A stretch of 48,127 nucleotides of DNA from Mesoaciditoga lauensis cd-1655R = DSM 25116 (GTDB taxonomy: Bacteria; Thermotogota; Thermotogae; Mesoaciditogales; Mesoaciditogaceae): positions 1 to 48,127 of the forward strand of contig NZ_JQJI01000016.1 in NCBI RefSeq assembly GCF_000745455.1, in the 5' to 3' direction. Below the pieces are notes generated by a model. The model did not search any database and was not told where the DNA came from. It saw nothing but the letters and a program-made list of their open reading frames with translations. This document shows, one piece after another, positions 15,557 to 24,968 of the stretch (positions within the stretch are counted from its first letter, which is position 1; each line of letters begins with the position of its first letter). The position numbers were made by a program, and so were the translations under genes.

Positions 15557-16852
15557 TCACTGATTTTGTGGGTTGTAAGATACCGCAACGTTTCTATTTA
15601 GAAGCGTTTGAATGTTGTTCATGTCAACAGATCCTGGTGTTAGATCAAGGAAATTATATCGTATATCTAGAAAATCGTAACTATTCAAACCAGAGTTTTT
15701 GACCAACGGCGATATGTCTTCAATTTTGTTGTCTTCAAGCACTAATTGTTTAATATTTACGAGATTCTGGAAAGGCTTTGTGTCGACAATTTGATTACTC
15801 TCAAACCATACATTAACGAGGTTTACAAGATTTTGCAATGGTGATGCATCGCTGATTTTGTTGTCATCGAGTTGCAAATCTTCGAGACTCGTAAGATTTT
15901 TTAACGGTGATATATCGCTGATCTGGTTGTGGTCAATCCATAGTACTTGAAGATTTGAAAAATTGGATAAAAATGTTATATCCTGATTTTCAAGGTTCAT
16001 GTCGCGAAGACCGAGTATTTTAAGCCAAGTCCAATTTTTTACAAAAGCCCAGTTGGATTTTGGTATCATATTTCCACCAATGTACACTTTTTCAAGATTG
16101 GTGAGGTTTTGTATGAGACCTAAATCGGTGATTTTGTTGTATGACATGTTTAGACATTTAAGGCCAGATAGATTATGTAATGCCGTAATGTTACTGACTT
16201 GATTGTAAGAGAATCCTAAATATTGAAGGCTTGTAAGATTTTGCAGGGGCGTTATATCGCTTACTTGATTGCAGCAAAGCTCCAATATTTCAAGATGCGT
16301 CAAGCTTGCCAATTGAGAAATAGTAGAAATGTTGTTGCGATATAAATTTAAAGTCTTCAAATTAAGACAATATTGAATTCCTTCCAAATCGGATATCCTT
16401 TTTGAACTAAATTGGTTGAAATTCTCGAGGGTGGTTATTTGAAGTAAATCCGATTCGTAGATGGGACCTGTTGGTTTGTTAATAGCTTCTCTTATCACTC
16501 TCAGAAGGTTAAGATCCACAATTTTTCCAGAAAGATCCGTTTCCTTCGTTCCCGCAAAATTAACATCACTTTTTGAGCTGCTCACAACCATACTTGGAGG
16601 GTTAAAAGTATATCCTACCAAAGATGGCGTAATGGTAACTTCTCCCATCAATCCTTCTTTGGACCAATATCCATTTGAATTTGTTGTTGTGTCAGACGAG
16701 CCGTTGCTAAAGGATATTGTGACCCCTATCAAAGGATTTCCAGACGAATCTTTCACATATCCGGACACGTTGTATGTCAGCAAAAAACAGGATGATAGGA
16801 TAAATGATATGATTGCTACTCCTACAAGTAGCGCTAATTTTCTTTTTCTCAC
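15557..16852 (-). CDS. Leucine-rich-repeat surface lipoprotein
   Basis: A 431-residue exported protein. The lipoprotein signal MRKRKLALLVGVAIISFILS ends in LSSC with the lipidated Cys at residue 22. A carboxypeptidase-regulatory-like beta domain (about 28-102, NVSGYVKDSSGNPLIGVTIS) is followed by about eleven internalin-like leucine-rich repeats (about 155-410; LxxLxxLxLxxNxISDISPL). It has the order of the lipoprotein at 2326 but without the fibronectin domain, and shares the KSNWAFVKNWTWLKILGL segment, so the two arose by duplication. A binding role at the cell surface is likely; the ligand is unknown. It has its own promoter with a leader of about 135 bases. Confidence 0.8.
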   Translation of the reverse strand: MRKRKLALLVGVAIISFILSSCFLLTYNVSGYVKDSSGNPLIGVTISFSNGSSDTTTNSNGYWSKEGLMGEVTITPSLVGYTFNPPSMVVSSSKSDVNFAGTKETDLSGKIVDLNLLRVIREAINKPTGPIYESDLLQITTLENFNQFSSKRISDLEGIQYCLNLKTLNLYRNNISTISQLASLTHLEILELCCNQVSDITPLQNLTSLQYLGFSYNQVSNITALHNLSGLKCLNMSYNKITDLGLIQNLTNLEKVYIGGNMIPKSNWAFVKNWTWLKILGLRDMNLENQDITFLSNFSNLQVLWIDHNQISDISPLKNLTSLEDLQLDDNKISDASPLQNLVNLVNVWFESNQIVDTKPFQNLVNIKQLVLEDNKIEDISPLVKNSGLNSYDFLDIRYNFLDLTPGSVDMNNIQTLLNRNVAVSYNPQNQ

Positions 16853-16993
16853 AATAATTCCCCCCTTCTAAAGATATGAGGGCTTTGAAAGATGATTGTG
16901 TGGCATCAAAAGTAAGGTGATGCTGAATTTGTTTCACTTGGAAGTCATTGAATGCACGAGTGTAGATCGAGAAAAACGCCTTCAATTTGTTTG

Positions 16994-17023
16994 ATTTTAA
17001 CATAAATAAAATATAAAAGTCAA
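16994..17023 (-). promoter_or_regulatory. Promoter of the second LRR lipoprotein
   Basis: On the minus strand TTGACT (17023-17018), an 18-base spacer and TAAAAT (16999-16994) fit a sigma-70 promoter. Transcription would begin about 135 bases before ATG 16852, leaving a long leader in which I see no known riboswitch. Confidence 0.5.
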
Positions 17024-17126
17024 AAAATATAAATAGTGAAAAGTGAATCGTGAGTAGGTAAGAATGAGAAGAGGGGCTTTCTCGTATCGTGAGAAGGAAT
17101 TGAAGGAATTATGAATTTTCACTCTG

Positions 17127-17275
17127 CTGCCGCTTGATGTGAGAAATATCGACGGAGCCGTTTTATATAAAAAGTCTACCCCCATTGGTGGAAGAAGTGT
17201 CGGCAAAGCCATTTTTATATAAGAAGTCTGCCCTCACTTGTGGGAGAAGTGTCGGCGGAGCCGACGAAGGGGGAT
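17127..17275. repeat. Degenerate tandem array of a two-hairpin repeat
   Basis: Three diverged units follow each other: about 17127-17166, 17172-17215 and 17224-17275. They are joined by direct repeats like TTTATATAAxAAGTCT. The last is the most complete: GTCTGCCCTCACTTGTGGGA, then GTCGGCGGAGCCGAC, then GAAGGGGGAT. It is the same family as the single copies at 24969 and 37296, but the second hairpin is GTCGGC/GCCGAC here and GGCAGC/GCTGCC there, so pairing is kept while letters differ. The rest of the 16853-17526 gap holds the LRR promoter and a terminator, and no convincing gene. Confidence 0.6.
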
Positions 17276-17467
17276 GAAATTAATTCTTCACGAAATGATG
17301 ATTTCTCAATTCCGGTTGACAAAGATGGGATAGGATTAAAAGATTTTATTGAACAATTAGAATATCTTATCTCATGGTATTTTGAAAGTAATTTCAAGGG
17401 ATTTAAGCTATATTCAAGGGCCTGAGAGCTTTCATATTTAGGTTTACATAATTTGAGAGTGATATAT

Positions 17468-17505
17468 AAAAAGAGGCCAAGGATTTTTCCTTGGGCCTCT
17501 TTTTT
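17468..17505 (-). terminator. Intrinsic terminator of the small exported-protein gene
   Basis: AAAAAGAGGCC and GGCCTCTTTTT form an 11-bp stem, extended by AAGGA/TCCTT, with A- and T-tracts on both sides. It lies just beyond the minus-strand stop at 17527. Confidence 0.8.
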
Positions 17506-17526
17506 CAAGCTTGTTAGATCCTAAAA

Positions 17527-18042
17527 TCAGAACTCGAAATAAAGTCCACCTGTAAGTTCCGTTAAATTTAAAAGTATCGTTGTGGGGCCACTTGTTTCAC
17601 CATAACTGTAAGTTACGCTCAGCCATCTCATGGCTCCCTTGAGATAGAACATGCCAAAATTCACTCCTCCATTTACTCCAAAAATGGGCAGCATCTGGGA
17701 ACCGGATTGAGTAGAAGAAAAGCCCGTCATTATTCCTCCATCCACTCCGGCGAAGATCTTCATGTTGCTTACATCAAACGTGTACCTACCTCCGCCCAGA
17801 ATGATAAAAGCCATTGAAGAATTATCAGAAAAAGAAAAAAGTGCATCCACCTGTCCTGTAAGAGAAAACGGTCCCATGATTGGTACAACTACACCTGCAG
17901 CAACGGTTGGAATGGGAGCACTTAGTCCGAGCAAACTTAGCATGTTTACTCCCCCTCCAATTTCAATGCCAAAACCAAATACCAATGCACTCATAGCCAA
18001 TGTGAGAATTGCTATCACAAGTAACTTCTTCACGATACCCAC
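17527..18042 (-). CDS. Small exported, possibly outer-membrane beta-barrel protein
   Basis: A 171-residue protein with a clear signal peptide (MGIVKKLLVIAILTLAMSAL, cleavage near VFGFG). The mature part is Gly-rich with alternating hydrophobic residues (MAFIILGGGRYTFDVSNMKI, FAGVDGGIMTGF, VNGGVNFGMFYLKGAMRW) and ends in LYFEF. A terminal Phe is the usual sorting signal of outer-membrane barrels, and the length fits an eight-stranded barrel of the OmpA/OmpX size. I do not recognise the family. In Thermotogota it could sit in the outer toga (inference). It is monocistronic, with its own promoter and terminator. Confidence 0.6.
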   Translation of the reverse strand: MGIVKKLLVIAILTLAMSALVFGFGIEIGGGVNMLSLLGLSAPIPTVAAGVVVPIMGPFSLTGQVDALFSFSDNSSMAFIILGGGRYTFDVSNMKIFAGVDGGIMTGFSSTQSGSQMLPIFGVNGGVNFGMFYLKGAMRWLSVTYSYGETSGPTTILLNLTELTGGLYFEF

Positions 18043-18079
18043 CTCCCAATTTACGGTTCGATTATGAAACTGTAAGAAA

Positions 18080-18108
18080 ATTATATCATAAAATTATTGT
18101 ATTGACAA
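18080..18108 (-). promoter_or_regulatory. Promoter of the small exported-protein gene
   Basis: On the minus strand TTGTCA (18108-18103), a 17-base spacer and TATAAT (18085-18080) form a strong sigma-70 promoter about 40 bases before ATG 18042. Confidence 0.65.
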
Positions 18109-18256
18109 GGTATTATTAATAATTTGGTTAAAATTAATGGTTTTTATCAATCTTTTTAGTGCGGGTAAAACATGCCAATTCTCTATTTTGTCTGTTGTTG
18201 TAGTTCTACAAAATCATCCCGAAATACCTTGTTATCAAGTAAAAGAACAAGCATCC

Positions 18257-18430
18257 TCGAAGTACTTGTCAGAACATATGAGCTCTCCATCTGGAAATTC
18301 ATAAATATGAGGTTGAGAGGCACAGGACGTGCCGGGAAAGCGAAGCACTCATGGACGAGTGTCTGAGCGTGCCTCATATTTTGAATTGTAAGATGGAAAG
18401 AAGAGCGAAACCGTTCTGACAGGACTTCGA
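18257..18430. repeat. Palindromic element copy F (core only)
   Basis: The core starts TCGAAGTACTTGTCAGAAC and ends GTTCTGACAGGACTTCGA. Stems and hairpins (GGCACAGGACGTGCC; CACTCATGGACGAGTG) match copies D and E. The terminal repeats seen in other copies are not recognisable here. It lies between divergent genes upstream of addA. A spurious 64-residue ORF on the minus strand is only the translated palindrome. Confidence 0.65.
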
Positions 18431-18564
18431 AAAAAAATCAGCTTCACCTTTTGGAAAGCGGTAGTAAAATGTCAAAGGACGCTATCATTCGAAATATGTT
18501 ATCCACACAAATTCGCAGAGAACTAAATTAATTCTTCTTAGCCAATTCCTTTTGGAAGAAAACT

Positions 18565-18594
18565 TTGGGTTCTGTTTCTGTAAGAGGGTATAAT
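18565..18594 (+). promoter_or_regulatory. Probable promoter of addAB
   Basis: TTGGGT (18565-18570), an 18-base spacer and TATAAT (18589-18594) lie about 50 bases before the start of addA. The -10 is perfect and the -35 weak. Confidence 0.45.
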
Positions 18595-18645
18595 CGAGAA
18601 GGATAACCTCTTTCATTTTGAAAGTTCAGGAGGATGAAAAAATAC

Positions 18646-21600
18646 ATGAACGTTGCCGACTACGTGAGAAAACATCCGGATTGTAATTACTTCATTTCCG
18701 CTTCAGCTGGAACAGGCAAAACATACACGATGACCAATTATTACCTTGGCATATTGGAAAAGGAAAAAGATCCGAACGTTGTTGAAAAAATATTAGCAAC
18801 AACTTTCACCGTTAAAGCCGCTGCTGAGATGAAGCAAAGGATATCAGATGAAGTGGTGAAAATGGAAAAGAACTCGAAAAACAAGAGTGAAAAAGCGTAT
18901 TGGAGAAAGGTTAAAGCCAAAATGCCGCGCGCTCTTGTTTCAACCATAGACAGCTTCTGCCAAGGAATTTTGAGGGAAGAGAATTTCTCCGTCAACGTCG
19001 ATCCTAATTTGACCATCATAAACGATCTCAAGAGAGACAAAATAATAGAAAGAAGCGTTTATACGGCTTTCAGGTTGTTTTTTGAGGCGTACGAAGGAAA
19101 AAATCCCGATTTGCCAAATGTGCTTAAAACAAGCGGCAGAAAGAAGATAATAGAAAATCTTGTTGAAGATCTCAGAAGCGATAGAGAAGCGTTGAAAATA
19201 CTTTTTTCAGAATACAGGCTGGATAATCTACAAGAGATGATGAAGAATATCCTTGTGAACTGGCGAACCGAGATGAAAAGATCCAGCGTGTTAAAATATG
19301 CCCTCCTTGGCGATCACGTTATTTACGATGCGTTAAGCGCTTTCAAAACTTTGGTTTTGATAGCAAGCGAAGTTTATGAATCCATGACATCTGACGTTTC
19401 GGAATTTGATTACAAAGGCGTACTTGAAAAGACGATTCAAACTTTGAAAATCGAAGAGGTTGGCCAAAAATACTCTCAACGTTTTAAGTATATACTCGTG
19501 GATGAATATCAAGATACGAACTATCTCCAAAAAGAGCTTTTTGACACGCTTCATAACGATTCAAATTACATATTCTACGTGGGAGACAGAAAGCAATCGA
19601 TTTATAGGTTTAGAGGATCAGACGTTACGGTTTTCACCACGACATACGAAGAGTTCAGGGCAAGGGAAGAAAATGGAGAAAATTACAAGGTGCTCTCATT
19701 GCAAACCAACCATCGTTCCAACGAAAACCTCGTGAAGTACTTCAACGAACTCGTAAGAGAAACCATATTCAACCCTCAGAATGTAACCTTTCCAGAAATA
19801 GAGACGATAAAAGAAGAATTCAAAAACATATACGAAGATGCTTTTTTTAGAAAAGAAGACATTTCAGACGCGGCGAGAAAGGGAAACGACGATATCCCAT
19901 CTCTTTGTGGGGACGACAAAAAATGTGTGAAATACGTTTACGCCGTTGGAGAAAAAAGCACCAGCTCGAAGATCCGCGCCGAAGCTGAAACCGCCGCGAA
20001 GGTTATAAAATCCCTGGTAATGGGAAATGAGGATATCTCTTACAAAGACATAACGATCCTTAGGCGCTCTTTGAAACCCGTCGAAAACATCTACAAAGAT
20101 GTCTTCAAAAGGGAAGGAATACCTCTTTACGTAGTTGGAGGTCATTCCTTCTATTCCAGGCCAGAAATAGAAGGAGTTATCTCCGCCTTGAAAGCTGTTC
20201 AAAATCCCAACAACGATTATCTATTTTCGCTCTTTTTCTTTTCTCCGTTGACAAATGGGGATTTGGAAACGTTCGATAAGATCGTTCACAAGAGAAAAGA
20301 AATGAGCAAAGATGGTGAAAAAGTTTCCCTTTTCAAGGCTTGTGAGAGCATCTTGAGTGATCTGCCAGAAGAAATTGCAACGGCTCATGAAATTCTGAAA
20401 AAGTACGCTGATTTGAAGTATTTCATAAGGCCAACAGAAATAGTAAAAGGGCTTGTAAAAGATTTAGACTACGTTGCCAAGCTGAGTAAATGGGAAGACA
20501 GGAGAACTGCCCTTTACAACTTGAAAAAAATGTTGAACGGCATGGGCGAATTCGATCAGATGGCAAACTCCTTTTCCGAGCTTATCAGACTCATTTCAAA
20601 GATAAAAGAGAAAAATGAAGAAGAGGCTGCACTGGAAGACGACCAGTCAGATAGCGTCAAACTTATGACTATACACAAATCGAAAGGCCTGGAATTCAAA
20701 ATAGTCCTCCTGGGAGAAACATTTAAAGAATACAAGCACAACGGTCATGGTGATGAGATCCAGTTTTCCTTGCCAAGAAAAGGTACACGATATTTCATGA
20801 TGGAAAAACTTATAGAAGAGAATTTGCACGGCAAGCTGGAAGACATAATGAAAGATTTTCACATAAACGCTTTCATGAATTACACTGAAGAAAGACGTCT
20901 TCTTTACGTGGCAGCCACACGCGCGCGTGAACTTTTCATTCCGCTCTTCATTTCAGATTCAGAAGGGAATATTTTTTCAGAGAGAGAATCTTTTTCCAAA
21001 AACCTGAACGTTAAAAGTGAGTTTTACGATCTCGTATACGCAGAAAAAATTAAAGTCCCCAGAGAAGAAAAAAAGAGCGTTCAAGAAAGCTTGATATTCC
21101 AGGAAGTACCAGAAGAAAACCTGCAAAGCTTTGATTCGCTTTCCTACAAAATGTACGTAGCTCCCACTTTTTTGAAGACGTTGAAAGGGCAAAGAGAAGA
21201 GAAAAACATGGAAAGCATCGAAGATATCACAGATGAAGAACAAATCACCGTTTCCATTCAAGACATCTTCCAAGATGATGAAATAAACGAGGGGCAAAAA
21301 ATTCATTCGATTTTATCGTCAGTCCAGACCCTCTCAGATCTCAAATATCTTGAAGAAAGTAAGGTTATAAACCCGAAACGTTCCCTTTCGGAAAATCCGA
21401 CGATTAAAAGGCTCTTTTCTTATCCTATCTCCAAAGTTGAATGGAGGCTTATGAAACCTTTGAAAGTGAATGGAAAAACTTACATGCTCTTCGGTATTCC
21501 TGATAGGGTGTTCATAGAAGATGGGAAAATAGAAGTCATAGATTACAAACACTCATCGCTTAGAGGATACAACAGAAAAGAGAGAATCGAAAATTACGAA

Positions 21601-21768
21601 TTTCAGCTGAGGTTCTACATGTATCTTCTTTCAGATTTTGGCAACCCTCAAAAGGGATATATAGTAAGCACGAAAAGTGGAGAAATAATAGAAGTTGACT
21701 ACAAAAAAGGATTTGAAAAAGAGATAATAGCTTCCATAGAAAAGCTTGAAGAGGCGAAAGAAATATGA
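18646..21768 (+). CDS. addA: AddA-like helicase-nuclease (UvrD superfamily)
   Basis: About 1040 residues. UvrD/RecB-type helicase motifs appear in order: Walker A SASAGTGKTYTM near the N terminus, ILVDEYQDTN (motif II, about residue 290), YVGDRKQSIYRFRGSD (motif III), LMTIHKSKGLEF (motif V, about 680) and EERRLLYVAATRARE (motif VI, about 755). The C terminus is a PD-(D/E)XK nuclease with IPDRV and VIDYKHS (about 950-970) plus the QLRFYMYLL segment. It works with AddB to resect double-strand ends for recombination. AGGAGG (18628-18633) directly abuts ATG 18634, so ATG 18646, 12 bases on, is the better start. The stop overlaps addB by 4 bases. Confidence 0.9.
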   Translation: MNVADYVRKHPDCNYFISASAGTGKTYTMTNYYLGILEKEKDPNVVEKILATTFTVKAAAEMKQRISDEVVKMEKNSKNKSEKAYWRKVKAKMPRALVSTIDSFCQGILREENFSVNVDPNLTIINDLKRDKIIERSVYTAFRLFFEAYEGKNPDLPNVLKTSGRKKIIENLVEDLRSDREALKILFSEYRLDNLQEMMKNILVNWRTEMKRSSVLKYALLGDHVIYDALSAFKTLVLIASEVYESMTSDVSEFDYKGVLEKTIQTLKIEEVGQKYSQRFKYILVDEYQDTNYLQKELFDTLHNDSNYIFYVGDRKQSIYRFRGSDVTVFTTTYEEFRAREENGENYKVLSLQTNHRSNENLVKYFNELVRETIFNPQNVTFPEIETIKEEFKNIYEDAFFRKEDISDAARKGNDDIPSLCGDDKKCVKYVYAVGEKSTSSKIRAEAETAAKVIKSLVMGNEDISYKDITILRRSLKPVENIYKDVFKREGIPLYVVGGHSFYSRPEIEGVISALKAVQNPNNDYLFSLFFFSPLTNGDLETFDKIVHKRKEMSKDGEKVSLFKACESILSDLPEEIATAHEILKKYADLKYFIRPTEIVKGLVKDLDYVAKLSKWEDRRTALYNLKKMLNGMGEFDQMANSFSELIRLISKIKEKNEEEAALEDDQSDSVKLMTIHKSKGLEFKIVLLGETFKEYKHNGHGDEIQFSLPRKGTRYFMMEKLIEENLHGKLEDIMKDFHINAFMNYTEERRLLYVAATRARELFIPLFISDSEGNIFSERESFSKNLNVKSEFYDLVYAEKIKVPREEKKSVQESLIFQEVPEENLQSFDSLSYKMYVAPTFLKTLKGQREEKNMESIEDITDEEQITVSIQDIFQDDEINEGQKIHSILSSVQTLSDLKYLEESKVINPKRSLSENPTIKRLFSYPISKVEWRLMKPLKVNGKTYMLFGIPDRVFIEDGKIEVIDYKHSSLRGYNRKERIENYEFQLRFYMYLLSDFGNPQKGYIVSTKSGEIIEVDYKKGFEKEIIASIEKLEEAKEI

Positions 21769-24700
21769 AAAAAGGCGTGGAATTTGAGGCGAAAATCGGG
21801 ATATTTTCAAAGATAGCGGATTTCATAAGGCCTTTGTACGAAAAAGATCCGTTGAACTTCCTTTTCATAGGGCCAACTGGTTTTTACGTTAAACAGGTGG
21901 CGGATACGCTGGCTCTGAAAATTTCAAAAACCATCAACAGGGACGCTTTCATGGTTATAAACCAGTGGGCGACCGAAACGCTGAAAAAGTTCAATCCAAC
22001 GGCTTTAACCTTCGATAGGAATTTCTTTGAGGTATTCATCTCACGTGAAATTGAGTTGATCTCAAAAGAAGTGCGAAGAAATGGCGAAGACGAAAGATAC
22101 GTGAATTTCCTCAAAACCATATCTCACTCTAACAGCTCTCTTTCGTACGTGCTGGAAATATTCGAAAAAACCTGGGAACTTCTTTATGAAGAGAAATACT
22201 CTTACGGCATGTACAAAGTGGTTGACGATATCATGAACGGCGATTCTTACACAAAGCACCTCATCATAGAGCTGGTGGAAAGATCCAGAAAAATATTCGA
22301 AGATAGGCAGAATGTTTACGATCCGCTTAGCGTGTACAAGTGGTACATAGAAGAACTGCCGAAAATCCAGCCTGGCAAGCTTGGAAAAACGTTGGTGGTA
22401 AGCGGCTTCTTCGATCTCACACCTACCATCGAAAAAATGCTGTCCGTGATGTTCAACCAATTTGAAGATATCTACGCGTTGCTGTGGGAAAGAATCGACG
22501 ATCCATCCTTTGAGCAGCTGGATAAAGTGAACGGCTTTTTCATGGAAAACGGCTTTGATATTCCAAAGAAAAAGAAGAAGGCAAGTCCATACCCTGAAAA
22601 CGTGGAAATATTGAAGTTTAAGGATCATTTTCAAGAGAATTCCGTCATCACAAAGATGGTGAAGAAACTCTTGATAGCTGGTGAAAATCCTGATAGCATA
22701 GCTTTAATAGCTCCAAACAGGCAAATCATGGATGCGCTAGCCGAAAATTTGAAAGAGATGGAAGTTCCATATAGATTCAAGGATGATGTCCCTCTTAGCG
22801 AAAGCAAAGTGGTGAAAATACTCTTGCAGCCTTTGAAAACGGTGGTAAGCAGGGATGTTGAAGACATATTGGCGATGATCGAAGCTGGTTACGGTGGGCA
22901 AACTCCCCTTACCATGGATGAAGTGGAAGAGCTCTTCATCTCACTTGAATTCATGAACGATTACGAAGATCCAAATACGAGAAAAGAAAGATGGATTTCA
23001 AAAATAGACGAACAGATAAGAGCGCTTGAAGAGGTGTCAGCTGAAGAAGACGTGCGTGAAAGAGCGAAAGAACAAATAGAATCCCTCTTCAATTTGAAAA
23101 TCGTTCTCCAAAATACCTTCGAAACTTTGGAAGAAGTTGAAAAGAAAAAGAGATCGAAAAACTTAGGATGGTACAGGAAACTGCTTCAAAAGTACATACA
23201 CGAAAAACACATTGTGAATGAAGAAACGCTTCAAAAATATTCAAATGAAAGCAGCGTTGCAAAAGAATTGAACGCCCTTGTAAAGTTCGAAGAAGTACTT
23301 TTGAAAGTCGAAGACAGCATTTCAAACGCGTATAAAAAAGTGAGCTTCTCCATGTTTTACAAGATAGTCACGAACATCATAAACGTGGAAAGGTTTCACG
23401 CAAGCGAGCGTTACTCAAACACGGTTGAAATCATGGATGTGGGAAACGCGAGGTTTGTAGAAAAGAAGCATAAATTTTTTGTTTCCTTCACAGATTCTCA
23501 TTATCCATCCCTAAAGATAAACCCTCTGCTCATGCAGGCAACGGAAAACATGGACTTTTTGGTTAAGAGCCAAGAGCACATCGAAAAGGGAGACTTGCTT
23601 CTTTCCATGCTTATGGCGGACAAAGTTTACATCTCTTATCCAATTTCAGATATAGAAGGCAAACCGATTTTGCCTTCGTTCTACGTCAACGAAATATCTC
23701 AAGGAAAAGAAGAAAGGGATTTCACGACCGCTAAGAGAGACCTTATACCATCAGACCCGGAAGAAGTATATTCAAAAAGCGAGCGGAAAATATACGAGAT
23801 AGTCAATTCCCCTGTTGAAGTAAATGGAAGAAAATTCTCATGGAAAGCCACCAAAACCAACATTGGGGTAATCAGCCATAACAAGCTTATGAATTACGTG
23901 GATTGTCCATTCAAGTATTATTTGAAGTTTGTGGCGGATGTTAAAGGAAAGTTCGATTACAACCGCTTCAACGATGGACTCATAAAGCATAGGGTTTTAA
24001 AAGAAGTGTATGAAACGGGTAAGTCTTTCACGATCTCTTTGAATGAAATCAAAGACCTTGTGGAAAAAAACTGGGATGGAATATATCTCAACGGTCTTTA
24101 CACCTACAAAATGCCGAAAGAGGTGGAAGTGGATAGAATAAGCGAAGAACTCAAAGGCTTTCTTGATTTCAGAAAAAACAACGGCTGTTTTAAAATGGGC
24201 AAAGAGATCATCTTAAGAAAACACACTCTTGGAACGGAAAAAACTTTTAAAACGCGCGTATCCATAAACGGCAAGACGTACGAAATGGAGGCAAGGATAG
24301 ACAGAATAGATGAGGTAAAAGATAATTTCTTCATTGAGACGACTTATGAAAAAGATAAATTGAAAGCAACGCCAGTTCCAACAGATAAAAAAGCTTACAT
24401 GATCGTAGATTACAAAAGCTCTTTGAGTTCTTCAAAAGAAGAGCAACTTCTCTTCTACGATTTTGTGTTGCGGAATTTGGATAAATGGAAAAGTGAAGAC
24501 ATGTACATGGTGTTCTTTGAATTAAAACCGGTTAAAACGAGTAAAAAAGAAAGCGATGAAAAAGCGTATAAAACAAAATTCATAAAGAGACAAGACCCTG
24601 AATATGTAACTAAGACAAACAAGTGGGAACGATATAAGGTTTCAGATTTTGAAAAATGGCTCCTTAACGTGTTAGATTCCATGGAAAACTCCAACTTTGT

Positions 24701-24839
24701 TCCAATAGCCGTTGAAAGAAAAATAGACGGTTTCTTAAAGCCGAACCGTCAAAAATGCACAGGCCACACTTACAGTTGTGAGTACGTGGAAATTTGTTCT
24801 TTGCTGAAAAGATTGAAAGACTTCACCCTTGTGAAATAA
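21765..24839 (+). CDS. addB: AddB-like nuclease subunit with probable Fe-S cluster
   Basis: A 1024-residue partner of AddA, overlapping it by ATGA. The N-terminal half is a degenerate helicase-like region with a relaxed P-loop (FIGPTGFYVKQVADTL). The C-terminal PD-(D/E)XK nuclease shows ARIDRIDEV and MIVDYKSSLSSSKEEQLLFY (about residues 845-905). Cys714 (NYVDCPFKYYLKF) together with Cys998, Cys1005 and Cys1011 (QKCTGHTYSCEYVEIC) is placed as the 4Fe-4S clasp of AddB. The spacing of the last three Cys is C-x6-C-x5-C, whereas Bacillus AddB has C-x2-C-x5-C. Sequence similarity to model AddB is low, so RexB-like or other AddB-type names are possible. Confidence 0.85.
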   Translation: MKKGVEFEAKIGIFSKIADFIRPLYEKDPLNFLFIGPTGFYVKQVADTLALKISKTINRDAFMVINQWATETLKKFNPTALTFDRNFFEVFISREIELISKEVRRNGEDERYVNFLKTISHSNSSLSYVLEIFEKTWELLYEEKYSYGMYKVVDDIMNGDSYTKHLIIELVERSRKIFEDRQNVYDPLSVYKWYIEELPKIQPGKLGKTLVVSGFFDLTPTIEKMLSVMFNQFEDIYALLWERIDDPSFEQLDKVNGFFMENGFDIPKKKKKASPYPENVEILKFKDHFQENSVITKMVKKLLIAGENPDSIALIAPNRQIMDALAENLKEMEVPYRFKDDVPLSESKVVKILLQPLKTVVSRDVEDILAMIEAGYGGQTPLTMDEVEELFISLEFMNDYEDPNTRKERWISKIDEQIRALEEVSAEEDVRERAKEQIESLFNLKIVLQNTFETLEEVEKKKRSKNLGWYRKLLQKYIHEKHIVNEETLQKYSNESSVAKELNALVKFEEVLLKVEDSISNAYKKVSFSMFYKIVTNIINVERFHASERYSNTVEIMDVGNARFVEKKHKFFVSFTDSHYPSLKINPLLMQATENMDFLVKSQEHIEKGDLLLSMLMADKVYISYPISDIEGKPILPSFYVNEISQGKEERDFTTAKRDLIPSDPEEVYSKSERKIYEIVNSPVEVNGRKFSWKATKTNIGVISHNKLMNYVDCPFKYYLKFVADVKGKFDYNRFNDGLIKHRVLKEVYETGKSFTISLNEIKDLVEKNWDGIYLNGLYTYKMPKEVEVDRISEELKGFLDFRKNNGCFKMGKEIILRKHTLGTEKTFKTRVSINGKTYEMEARIDRIDEVKDNFFIETTYEKDKLKATPVPTDKKAYMIVDYKSSLSSSKEEQLLFYDFVLRNLDKWKSEDMYMVFFELKPVKTSKKESDEKAYKTKFIKRQDPEYVTKTNKWERYKVSDFEKWLLNVLDSMENSNFVPIAVERKIDGFLKPNRQKCTGHTYSCEYVEICSLLKRLKDFTLVK

Positions 24840-24868
24840 ATGCTGATGTAAGTGGTGAAAGCAATTTT

Positions 24869-24960
24869 TCGAAGCCCTATCAGAACGGATTCGCTCTGAC
24901 AAGTACGTCGAAGGTGGGATTTAATCCTTTTTGAATACCCTGTTACATCGGCGCACGACG
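24869..24960. repeat. Palindromic element copy G (deleted remnant)
   Basis: Only the base of the stem remains: TCGAAGCCCTATCAGAACGG is joined directly to TGACAAGTACGTCGA (to 24911), with the whole apex missing. It is followed by GTGGGATTTAATCCTTTTTG and the terminal repeat TGTTACATCGGCGCACGACG (24941-24960), as in copy H. A precise loss of the apex suggests deletion between paired arms during replication. Confidence 0.6.
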
Positions 24961-24968
24961 TTAATAAT

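Noticed and set aside
17240-17425. A 61-codon ORF after the two-hairpin array
   Set aside because: Its beginning is repeat sequence and the rest matches nothing, with no independent ribosome-binding site. It could be a remnant but is not supportable.
18183-18377. ORFs on both strands over palindromic element copy F, and similar ORFs over A, C, E and H
   Set aside because: They are translations of the palindrome. The same peptide pieces recur in every copy, and both arms give mirror-image ORFs.
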